From positions 54,988,785-55,052,784 of the forward strand of contig ML677326.1 in NCBI GenBank assembly GCA_007922305.1: a DNA stretch of 64,000 nucleotides. Reading direction: 5' to 3'. How positions within the stretch are numbered: position 1 is the stretch's first letter; each line of letters starts with the position of its first letter. Shown here piece after piece: positions 47,991 through 58,901 of the stretch. The position numbers and the translations under genes were made by a program. The DNA is from Dermatemys mawii (taxonomy: Eukaryota > Chordata > Testudines > Dermatemydidae). Below the pieces are notes generated by a model that worked only from the letters and a program-made list of their open reading frames with translations, searched no databases and was not told the origin of the DNA.

Positions 47991-50900
47991 TTTGATAATC
48001 CATCAAACAAATTCCAAAAAGTAGTTACTGCCATTGCAAACTAGTTATTCTTCTGGATATAATATATTTAGCAGTTTTATTTTTTTTTCCTTTTCAAATG
48101 GTTAATAAACCATGAATGAGTAAGTAGTTTGTTTTCCACTTTAAAACATTTTTGTTAGCTTGAAGAAAATATATAAAACTACTGAGATTTTGATTGTTTT
48201 GTTTTTCTTGCATTCAAAAACTACCATGCAGATATTTATTCAAACTTCCTTCTAAAAACAATTGGCTCCTGGGTTGAGACCTTGATTCGGCTATTAATTT
48301 TGACTATGGATTTATAAGCGTGTCTAAGTGTTATAAGAGGTGTTATACAGGAAACTCAGAACTTAAGAGGGAAAAGTTCACTGTTATGATCTAGATAATT
48401 GTGTTACTGCAAGAGGATAATGCCTCAAATGACCTGCTCATTCGAAGCTGTTGTTTCTGTCATTTTTGGTGATTGCTGGATAACAATTGAAGTCTATTGC
48501 TGCTTGCTGTGCTAAAGGATTGAGTGACTACAAAGCTATCTGTCCTGTCACCTCACACAGGAGCTGCCTCAGACTCTTTTTTGAAGACAGCTTTAAAAAA
48601 TATAAATGGAGCCATCTGTCAGTTTGCATTGAGGTCAATGGCTAATGTAACTTTATGGACTTGCTTCATCTAACTCACTCATTCTGCTTTGTCCTATTAT
48701 GTGGCTGGAAACTGACAAAAATGTTCAAGTGCTGTTTTCAGCAAACCCCAAACATTGTTCACAACTGGAAAAAGAATCATCACGCCTAATGCTCTGTATT
48801 TGGGGATCACAGCACAAGATGGTATGCCTACAGTACCTTGGTCTATAGAGCCTTTAAAAAGCCACAGAAAAAGGCTAAGCAAGTGGTTCAGCTGAGAATC
48901 TGAGCCCACCTTAATTCCTGCCTCTTGAACGGAACCCAAACTCTCGCAAGTTCCGATTCATAGTGTAAAGAGGCAAATGTCATCATGCTGTGCCCACTGG
49001 GTCAGAGGATCACTGGGCTCTGGGATCCCAAGTCCTAGGGTGCAGGGAGGAATTCAAGTTAAGGGTTAGGATTCATCACATTTTTGGGTTAACATCTAAA
49101 GTTGACTTTCATTGGGTTTGCCAATCTCTAGTTCAGAAAGACCTACACTAGTGTAATGCTCTGGAGAAGGTGCTAAAAGTCTGATTTAAAATGTTTGTAA
49201 ATGAAAAAGACTGCTGTAGGCATGTATTTAAATTCTAAGGTCAGGGAATGGTGAGTTTTCATTGATATAACTCTTGGGTTGTATAGGGAATCACGAAGAG
49301 AAAAATCTATTAGTATGGAGTTTATGAAACCTGTCTAATAAACTGGAATGTACCTACAAGAAATTGCTGATCTTATTTTAAAATCTATTTTACCAGATAA
49401 CTGGCTAGGAGTTGATGGCTTAGCTAGAATGCATAATAATGGAGAAATGTTCCTGAATACCAAAGTAGTTAAAATAGTGTAGCAAAAGACTCCAGAACTT
49501 ATATATTGGGGCAGTGTCTTGTACGAGGGTTCAAGACTTCTTTTACTGAAAATTATTTCACATAAAAGAATCAGACAAAAATAGTTATTAGTAGCTGTGA
49601 TTTTGTGCTAAGATAGTAGGGTTTGGAATGAATGATGATCAGTTTGTGCGTCCTTAGGAAGTGGAATCACTGCTAACATCTGTACACCCATTAATCTTGC
49701 TCTACGTGCAATTACCCGTAAATTGGGGACTGACTGTGTTTGGCAGGCAGCAACATCCTGAGGCATTTACAAAAAAAGTCTCTCCTATTTTGTTTGTCAG
49801 AGTCTGCTTTATAAATGTGGTATTTATTTTTCCAGTTTGTTTTGCTCACTGTTTGTGACACTTTGTGTTTTCCCTGGCAAAATATTTTTTACATGGACAT
49901 TTCCTAGTTTATAGATCATGATTTAGCAAAAAATGGATGTCTAAACCTTGAAAGGCTTGATTGATTGTGTGAGAATGTGTGAAATGCAATCCTAAGAATG
50001 AAGACAAATGACATCATGATACACACTATGGTGTATAGTATGATACACAAGTGATTGTTTGCAGTCCTTACTGCCTAGAATGGATGGGATTTTGATACGT
50101 GTGTTGTTGTATAGTAGAGATTGTGATCCTCATGCCAGTTTTGAAAGAACATAAAAATGGCCACAGACCAATAGACCTGCTAGCTCAGTATCCTGTCTTC
50201 TGACAGTGGCCAGATGTGTCAGAGGGAATGAACTGACCAGAACTATTATAGAGTGATCCTTCCCCTGTCATCCAGTCCAGCTTTTGGTAGTTGGCGGTTT
50301 AGGAACACCCAGAGCATGAGGTTGAATTCATGACCATCTTGGCTAACAGCCACTGATGAACCTATCTTCTATGAATTTATCTAATTATTTTTTAACCCAA
50401 TTATAGTTTTGGCCTTTACATCATCTCCTGGCAATGAGTTTCGCAGGTTGACTGTATGTTGTGTGAAGAAGTGCTTGCTTGCTTGTGTTTGTTTTAAACC
50501 TATTGCCTATTAATTTCATTGAGTGGCCTCTGGGGTAATATGAAGGGGTAAATAACACTTTATCATTCACTTTCTCCACACCATCATGATTTTATAGACC
50601 TCTATCCTATCCCACTTAGTCACTCCCTTTTCTAAGATAAAAAGTCCCAGTCTTTTTTAATCTCTCCTCATATGGCAGTTGTTCCATACCCCTAATAATT
50701 TCTGTTGACCTTCTCTGTACCTTTTCCAATTTGAATATCTTTTTTTGAGATCAGCAACCAGAACTGCATACAGATTTCAACGTGTAGGTGCATCATGAAT
50801 TTACAGGGTGGCATTATAATATTTTCCATCTTCTTATCTATCCCTTTCCTAATGGTTCCTAACATTGTTAGTTTTTTTTGACTACCATTACACACTTAGT

Positions 50901-51730
50901 AGATGTTTTCAGAGAACTATCCAAGATGATTCCAAAATCTCTTTCTTGAGTAATAACAGCTAATTTAGACCTGAACATTTTGTCTGTATAGTTGGGATTA
51001 TGTTTTCCAATGTGCATTACTTTTCACTTATCAACATTGAATTTTATCTGCCATTTTGTCGCCCAGTCACCCAGTTTTGTGAGATCCCTTTGTAACTCCG
51101 CAGTCAGCTTTGGACTTAACTATCTTGAGTAATTTTGTATTGTCTGCAAACTTTACCACCTTATTGTTTACCCCCTTTTCTAGATGATTTATAAATAAGT
51201 GGAACAGTGCAGGTCCTAGTACAGATTCTTGCAGGACCCCACTATTTACCTCTTTCCATTGTGAAAATGGACAGTTTATTCCTACCCTTTGTTTCCTATC
51301 TTTTAATCAACAACTGATTCATCGGAGGACCGTCCCTCTTATCTCATGACTGCTTACTTTGCTTAACAGCTTTTTGGTGCGACACCTAGTAAAGGTTTCT
51401 GAAAGTCCAAGTACATTATAGCAACTAGATCATTCTTGTCCACATGCTTGTTGACCCTTTCAAAGAATTCTAGTAGACTGATGAGGCATGATTTCCATTA
51501 CAATAGCTGTGTTGATTTTTCCCAACATACTGTGTTCATCTATGTGTCTGATAAGTCTATTCTTTATTATAGTTTCAAGCAGTTTTCTTGGTACTAAAGT
51601 TAGGCTTTTCTGATCTCTAATTGCTAGGATTGCTTCTGGAATCTTTTTTTAAAAATAGGCAGTATGTTAGCTATCCTCCAGTCGTTGGATACAGAGGCTG
51701 ATTTAAGAGATTGGTTACATGCCACAGTTA

Positions 51731-52320
51731 CAGGTTTCAGAGTAGCAGCCATGTTAGTCTGTATCCGCAAAAAGAATGGGAGTATTTGTGGCACCTTAGA
51801 GACTAACATATTTATTACAACATAAGCTGTAGACTACATCCCACTTCATCAGATGCATAGAATGGAACAGACAGTAAGAAGATATATATATACACACACA
51901 CACAGAACAGGAAAAGGTGGAAGTTCTCTTAGAATTGGTATGGTAACTTCCACCTTTTCATGTTCTCTGTGTGTATACAGGCATGTCGCATCTTAGGTGT
52001 ATTTAACATGCGCGATTTCCGCTTTACGCAGTCAGCAAAAAAAAAAAAAAAAGGGAAAAATAAAAATGTAAAAACTTTCTGTAGGGCAGGCAATTTTGCC
52101 CACCATTGAACTCAGTGGGTTTCGGCTATACGCGGTTTCCGCTTTACGCGGTAACCGTGGAACGGAACCCTCACACAAGATGCAACATGCCTGTATATAT
52201 CTTCCTACTGTCTGTTCCATTCTATGCATCCGATGAAGTGGGCTGTAGCCAATGAAAGCTTATGCTTAAATAAATTTGTTAGTCTCTAAGGTGCCTAAAC
52301 CAACAAGTCCTCCTGTTCTT
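51731..52320. mobile_element. Palindromic retro-inserted element, copy 3, with a MITE in its right arm
   Basis: ATGCCACAGTTA stands immediately on both sides (51719-51730 and 52321-52332), a perfect 12-bp target duplication. The head CAGGTTTCAGAGTAGCAGCC ... GTTAGTCTGTATCC is unpaired. The left arm (GGCACCTTAGAGACTAACA ... CTTCATCAGATGCATAGAAT ... GGAAAAGGTGGAAG) is mirrored by the right arm ending AAGTCCTCCTGTTCTT. The arms are about 180 bp once the TA-MITE at 51978-52193 is removed. Confidence 0.85.
51978..52193. mobile_element. Tc1/mariner-like MITE, copy 2 (216 bp)
   Basis: Ends CAGGCATGTCGCATCTT and, in reverse complement, CAGGCATGTTGCATCTT, with TA on both flanks (51976-51977, 52194-52195). 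The inside matches copy 1 (7014-7214), including a poly-A run and CGCTTTACGCGGTAACCG. It sits in the right arm of the palindromic element, so it is the youngest layer of this nest. Confidence 0.85.
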
Positions 52321-52944
52321 ATGCCACAGTTAGTAGTTCTTCAGTTTCATAGCTGATTTCTTTCACAACTCTTGGTGAACACCATCTGATCCCTGTGAGT
52401 TATTACTGTTTAATTTATCAATTTGTTCTAAAACCTCCTCTACTGACACTTCAATCTGGGACAGTTCCTTAGATTTGTCACCTAAAAATATAACTAACTT
52501 GGTCAGATATCAAGTATGAGCATGAGATTGTGTGGCACACCTTGCAGAGATGAGGTGTACACAGACACAGTCCCAGAGGAGGAGAGATGACAAAGATGAC
52601 TTTAAACCACCACTGTGCCCTCAGGATTCTGGGCAAGATTCTTAGGTAGACCAAGGAGTTGCGCCAAGTTATGGATAAAGCTGGCTGAAAAATTTTCAAT
52701 AATTTTTTTTAATGAAAATGACATTTGTTGAAATCAAAATATTTAGAAAAACATCAATTTTGACAAATACTCTCAAGGGAAAATATTTTAAAAGATCATT
52801 TTGGAAAATTTGTTTTGGATGATTCTGCAATTTTATTTCAAACGTTTTGTGAATTTCAATATTATTTTTACATTATTTTATAACATATCAGTAATAGTAC
52901 TGCTTAGAAAAACACTATTACTACTGATATGTCTTAACTATAGA

Positions 52945-54460
52945 TTCAGAGATTCCAGTGCTAGAAGAGACCATTGCAATCATCTTTCTAGTCTGATCGC
53001 CTGTATAACACAGGCTATACAATTTCCCCTTACCCTCAAAAACATTTCCTAGATAATGTCATTTAAAAAACACATCAAATCTTGATTTAAAAGTGATCAA
53101 TGATGTTAAATACACATGATCCTTGGTAAATTGTTCCAATTGCTAATTACCTTGACTAACAAAAAATGTATGCCTTATTTCCAGTATGCATTTGTCTAGG
53201 TTCAACTTTGATACATTGGATTGTGTTATATCTTTCTCTGCTAGACTGAAGAGTCCATTATCACATATTTCTTCCTCACGTAGGCATTTGAAACCTCTAA
53301 TCAAGTCACCCTTAATGTTCTCTTTGTTAAGAAATAGACTCAAATATCTCAATCTATCAGCATAAGGCATGATTTCTAATCCTTTAATCATTCTTGGGAC
53401 TCTTCTCTGAACTCTCTCCAATTTATTAACATCCTTCTTGAATTGTAGGCACTAGAATTGCCACAGTATTCCACCAGCCAATTACAGATGTAAAATAACT
53501 TCTCTACCCCTACTCAAGAGTCCCCTGCATATGCATCCCAGGGTCACATTAGCTGTTTTGATCAAACAATCACATTCGAAGCTCCCATTCAGCTGATTAC
53601 CTGCCATGACCCCCAAGTCTTTTTCACAGTCACTGCTTCCCAGGATAGAATCCCCCATTTTGTAAGTATGGCCTACATTTTTTGCTCCTAGATGTATACA
53701 CTTACATTTAGCTGTACTCACACACATTGTTTGCTTTTGTCCAGTTTACCAAGTGATCCAGGTCATTTTCAATCAGTGACCTGTCCTCTTCATTATTTAG
53801 CCACTCCCCTAGCATTTTTTTTTGTGTCATCTACAAACTTTATCAAGATTTTTTGTTTTCTTCCAGGTCATTGATAAAAATGTCAAAAAGTGTATGGCCA
53901 AGAACTATTCTCTGAGGGACCCCACTGGAAACACACCTGCTTGATTATGATTCCTTGTTTACAATTACATTTTGAGACTTATTAGCCAGTTTTTAACCTA
54001 TATAACGTGTGCCGTGTTAATTTTATTTTGTTCTAGTTTTTAATCAAAATACCACGTGGTACCAAGTCAAATGCCTTACAGAATTCTAAGTCTATTACAT
54101 TAGCACTATTAGCTTTATCAATCAAATTTGTAATCAAATCAATAAAAAGATTTCAAGTTAGTTTGACAGGATCTGTTTTCCATACACCCATGTTGATTTG
54201 CATTAATCACATTACCTTCCCTTAATTCTTTATTAATCAAGTCCTGTATCAGCCTCTCCATTGTTTTGCTCAGGATAAGTGTCAGACTGGTTGGCCTATA
54301 ATTACCCAGATCATTCCATTTACCCTTCTTAAAAATAACTAAAACATTAGCTTTCTTCCAGTTTTTTAGGAACTTGCTCAATGCTCCAAGATTTATTGAG
54401 AAATCAACATTAATAGTCCAGTGAGTTCCTCAGACAGCTCTTTTAAAACTCTTGGATAAC
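52945..54460 (-). pseudogene. CR1 LINE, minus strand, 5'-truncated
   Basis: The minus-strand frames give LKNWKKANVLVIFKKGKW then NYRP (RT, about 54290-54370), LGVMAGNQLNGS (about 53600) and MERVQRRVPRMIKGLE (53370-53421), in CR1 order. The 3' end is the reverse complement of ACCATTGC...GATCGCCTGTATAACACAGG near 52960-53010. Separate frames and stops show it is dead. Confidence 0.85.
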
Positions 54461-57400
54461 AGCTGATATTTTTAAAATCATTAGTGGCAACTGCTACTTA
54501 ATACTGATTAAAATCTCATCTTGTTTTCTAGAACAGAATCTTCTTTTTTTTTTTTTTTTAATGAATGGATTGACAGTTTGACATATCTTCCAAAACAACT
54601 TTGTTTTTGGAAATGTGGTTTCTTGGGAAATTAAAAAAAAAAATTCATTTTGATTTGGAAATGAAACAAATCTTGAAACATTGAAACGTCCCATGAAATG
54701 GAAATTCTGAGTTTTGATCAGCTTTCTTTATGGCAGTGCTGCCTGTACACCTGTCCAGAATTCATATAAGAACATGCAACATGGCTCTGATAAGCCCCCC
54801 TTTCCCCTCAAACTCCAGTCTGCATGTCCTCCATGCTAATGCTTGAGAGATGCTTTTGTTGGGAAGCCTATGGCTGTCCTATGGAATACTTGCATTGGGA
54901 GCCTTTCACAGCCTAGCGTGTCAATGCTTTTCACTGCGGCATGGTGGTCAGAGCTATGCCTGTGTGTACTGTCTCTCCAGCATCTGTCATCCAGGGAATA
55001 AATCTGTCCAGTCAATAAGTCAATGGGCTCCCCTAGGTTGCCAGTCAGCATCCTAGTTACACCTACTTCTGTGGGAGGAAGATGTGACAAACTGACAATT
55101 TCTTACAAATATCCTGAATGAACATTATTGAATTAAATTACATCTCATTGAATTAGTTTTAACATATTTGGAGTTTGTTGCATTGAAAACGTTATTGTGG
55201 AATTGTATGTATTTCCATGGGAAGCATAAATAGGAGAGCTGGGGCTGCGGGTGGGGAGTGATTAGATCAATTCACTCAGGTTATAACATTTCCAGAGGAG
55301 TCACTGGTGCACACATATCAGTTCAAACTGGACTCTCCAGGGACTGACAAAGAAAGGGTTTTTGAATAAATAGTCTGGCTTTAAATTGGGTCAGGGCCTT
55401 TTTCCTGATCTAGCAAATCCCTGGTGCATGGAAGGCCTGAATCCTTAGGGTAGGATTGGAAGGACTGGGCTTGCTAGAATAAATGGGATTAATTCTGGTA
55501 AGTTTATTAGAAACCATGCAGGTTCTTTTATTGTTTTTAATATGTTTTCTCTGGAATACCTTTTACCGTAAGAATAAAGTAGGCTTGCATAAGAAGTGCT
55601 GTGACAATCACCCTGTTATCAGTCTCTGAAGAGAAAGGTGGCAGATGTCCTTGGGCAATGTATCAGTGAAGGCAGGGAACTGTGCACTCTGGGATACCCC
55701 AGTTAAAAAGGTTAAGGGGCACAGGTCTCTATCCAGAAAGGCAATGTGGGAAGGTGGGAAGCTGGGAGTGGGTGAACTTGCTCAACAACTGTGTGTGTGT
55801 GGGGGGGAATACAGGTGCAATTGCCCTGAACTGTGAGAACAATCTCACATGATCTTGAACTGGAGAGCAGTTTTAAATGAAGTGTGTGAAGGAAAAACAC
55901 ATACAAAAAACCTGCAGCATCGGATCGTGTGCACCTGTGTGCCCATTTAGTTAATAACTTCATATGAGGCAGTTGATTCAGAATCATAGGGAGACTAGCT
56001 CAGTAAGGTGGGGCTTCCCTGCTTATTAAAGGACTATATCTGACCTTGATAACCGCTTTAGTTTTGGACTGCCTCCCCAAACCTTTGTTTATCTTTTGGA
56101 CTCGGATCAGTCAATGGGGATTAATTTATGCCCATGCTGAAGTGCTTTGCTGGATCAGGGGCCGAATGTTGTTCCTTGATTGACAGATTATCTATTTATA
56201 TAGATTGATACGAATGCTAAAAAGGGAGTAGACCTATCCATATGCTCTAGGCGTTCTGACTCAACTTAGCATTACATCCTAAGAACAGCAGTACTATTTA
56301 AGATAACTTACGACGAGTAAGCCTGGAGGCTTAATGACTCAAATTCCCCTCCAAACAGATGCCTGCTGAGAGGTTCCCCTACATATCAAGCAATGTATTA
56401 GGATCCATTAGTCAAACAGGAAGGATGGGATGTTCCCAATTAGGGCACCAGCTCTTTCCTTACAACATCCTTATCAATTCTGAATGATGCCAGGTAATCA
56501 TCCTGTGCATAGGAAAGGACTCCATTCTGCAGGATATGGAAAATTTTAATGTAATATTTCATAGCTGCCTTATTACAAACAGAAAGGCAGAGGAGAGGAC
56601 TATTTCTCCTAATGAATCCAGATTAGCCACCGTGGCTGCAGGGGTTTTTAAGAAGCTAATTAACGGTTGAATGGAGCCATATAATAATATCTTAGACAGA
56701 AAGGATGGCATTCCACCACTACAATTAATGTAGAGAGCATTTTAGCCATACAAATGGTCTACTCTGTTTTAGTGCAACAGGGAGGAAGGAAAGTCATCTT
56801 TCATGTTCATGTTCAAATCTCCCTTTTTAAGGTGTTTGTCTAATGTCTCCTTGGGTTCCAATAGCAAGAGACAATGTGAAAAGGACTTCTGGAAAGTCAC
56901 CTTCCTGGAAAAACTGAGAGAATGGACAAAATGGAATTATTCTTAGTGGAGACATAGATTTAACAGCATTTCCTACAGTATTTTCAAAGCATTTACTCTA
57001 GATTATAGTGGCTCTGGCTTATTTGTATACTTCCTGACCAACTCACTCATGTTCCTTATTGCATCATATATTAGGGTCCCACTTGCTGTGCTTACTGTCA
57101 GCATGCATGCTCTTCCAGGGCAGCGCTTTCTCTCTCACTTTGATGAGCCAAAAGGCAACTTGACTACATGCAGTTAGCAGACAGGATAGAATTCATTTCT
57201 TGTCTCTCTTATTAGGCTTATGGTCTGCCAGGCTGTGGAATCATTACAGTGCGCATAGGCTTGCAGCACAGAAGTCAAGAGCTTCTCATCCTCAAAGCAA
57301 GAGATGTATTTTTGATTCATACATATTTTCACTATTAAGAAAAATTATTATTCATAAGATGTTCCCTATGGTGATGGGCAAACACCAATATTTATGCCAT

Positions 57401-58175
57401 TTTATGTTCTAAAAAGGAGGGAAAAAAATGAACCGAGTAATATTTAAAATGGAAAAGATTAAAATTAAGGATTAATAAATGCTAATATTTGCCTGGAAGT
57501 CAAAGCAGTGCCCTTAAGTTTCCCATTTTTGACATTACTTGAACAAGCCCCTCATTTCTCTCAAGAAACTTACAGTTTTCTAGAGAAGGAAAACCTCATG
57601 GATATAGAGATGATTAAACTCTCTGAAAGAGTATTGTGATCTCATGGTTCCCTGCTTTCTCATAGTAAGAAGGTGGTCATATTCCTTACAGAGGTTATAA
57701 CCAGTCACTTAAATCACTGCTGATCAATTCTTTTGTTCCAAAGAATATCCCTTTCACAAGATGTGGCTGCTGGATTAATTTGTTGACGATCAAAATCCTG
57801 CCTAAAAATCAACCATTCAAATTCCCAGTGACTTGTCAGATTTTGCTTATAAAACCATAGCTGACAATCACAGTGAGTATGTAAAAGGCAATCTTGCGCT
57901 TCAGGTAATTCATATATTCTTTTGAATGAATGTGAAAGTAATATGCCTCTGTTCTGAAGCCTCTAATTTTATTTTTTACTAAGCAGTTTTGTTCTTGGAA
58001 ACCTTGCCTGTAGAAGGTCGCTATTACAAAAGTAATAGCACATTATATGCTAGTCAGAGAAATAGAGAATCTGATTGGTTTATTCTAAATAAAGGAATCA
58101 GCTCACAAGAAGTAAAGTGACAGACAACTTAGAGACCACTTTAAAGATGGAAAATTTCAACTAGCAGCTACTCAC

Positions 58176-58283
58176 TCGTGCCAGGCTGGTTCCAGATGGA
58201 ACTTTATAAGGGACGTACTTCCTGTAAATGTGTCCAACTCTAGAACATGGAACATCAAACATGCCACCTCCACACATCCAAAC
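58176..58283 (-). CDS. GALNTL6: GALNTL6 internal exon: end of catalytic domain (36 codons)
   Basis: This is the most 5' of the four exons seen. Read on the minus strand it gives 36 codons, opening [18 protein letters not shown] and closing SGTSLAR. A pyrimidine-rich tract ending in CAG precedes it and GTGAGT follows it; both ends are phase 0. The family makes Golgi type II membrane enzymes that transfer GalNAc from UDP-GalNAc to Ser/Thr to start mucin-type O-glycans. The VGH histidine aligns with the third Mn2+ ligand of the GalNAc-T catalytic site, and the following arginine/tyrosine-rich stretch (YRKYVPY) belongs to the flexible loop over the UDP-sugar; both points are family knowledge. The MFDVPC wording fits GALNTL6 better than the sister gene GALNT10. 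That choice is from memory and not a database search. The exon is too short and lacks an early ATG, so it is invisible to simple ORF calling. Confidence 0.93.
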
Positions 58284-58819
58284 CTGAGAAGGAAACAAAC
58301 AGTGACAACTGAATGCCAGCAGAGAAGATAAAATCCTAAATCATTCTGCACTGATCCCTCTTAGTGACAGTCCTATTTCATTCTGAATGGCTAGGAATGA
58401 AAGATGAGGGAAAATCCATGTTTTGATACTTCAGGTCTCACTACGAAAAGAGATCACATTAAAAAAGAACAATACAAACTATAAAGAATAGTAGCTACTG
58501 TGTCTACCAACAATGCTTTTTACAATATCAACAAAATGTCTTTATCCAAGAAGTTCCAAAATTCCTAATATTCTTAATTAAATTAACACATTACATTCTT
58601 AATTCCAATAGGGCCAAATTTTGAAAAGTGGTCTCATTTTGGCCATATAGAGTTAAATGTACAAATCAGGTGATAATTTAGAAGTTAAACTCAGGACCCT
58701 TGGCATGCAGTCTATGGTATATAATCGGTACAAGGCTTGGTTCTTTACTAGGATGTACTTTTCTAAAGAAAAACTGAAACAGAAATATCAACAGATTATC
58801 TAATCAAATTCATTCATTA

Positions 58820-58901
58820 ATATATTTTATATATATATAAATATATATACACAGAGAGATATCTATAATAATAATCTCTCTCTATATATACACAGCAGAA
58901 A
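58820..58901. repeat. AT-rich microsatellite cluster
   Basis: Alternating TA runs with CACAGAGAGA and TAATAATAA interruptions; 540 bp upstream (minus sense) of the exon acceptor at 58283. Confidence 0.85.

Larger units (their letters stand above)
50138..52497 (-). pseudogene. CR1 LINE, minus strand, interrupted by a nested pair
   Basis: The minus-strand reading gives NDWRIANILPIFKK (about 51640-51690) from the reverse transcriptase, and a C-terminal segment like LEKVQRRS...YEERL (50640-50720). At its left edge is the 3' tail with the reverse complement of GGCCAC...CAGGATACTG. The host resumes at 52333 after the insert (CR1 wording TTTATCAATTTGTTCTAAAA). Many stops. The insertion at 51731-52320 separates two collinear parts. 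Confidence 0.85.
39462..58175 (-). other. GALNTL6: GALNTL6 intron of 18,714 bp between exons 58176-58283 and 39240-39461
   Basis: Begins GTGAGT at the 58 kb end and finishes ctacacag at the 39 kb end. It contains CR1-like remnants at 40.7-41.35 kb, a palindromic element at 47.0 kb, a MIR-like piece at 47.9 kb, a nested CR1 at 50.1-52.5 kb and a second CR1 at 52.9-54.5 kb. The stretches 41.4-46.7 kb, 48.0-50.1 kb and 54.5-58.1 kb show no gene and no repeat that I can name, apart from short A, T or GA runs. Weak CR1/L3-like wording occurs near 46.75-46.9 kb. Confidence 0.9.
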
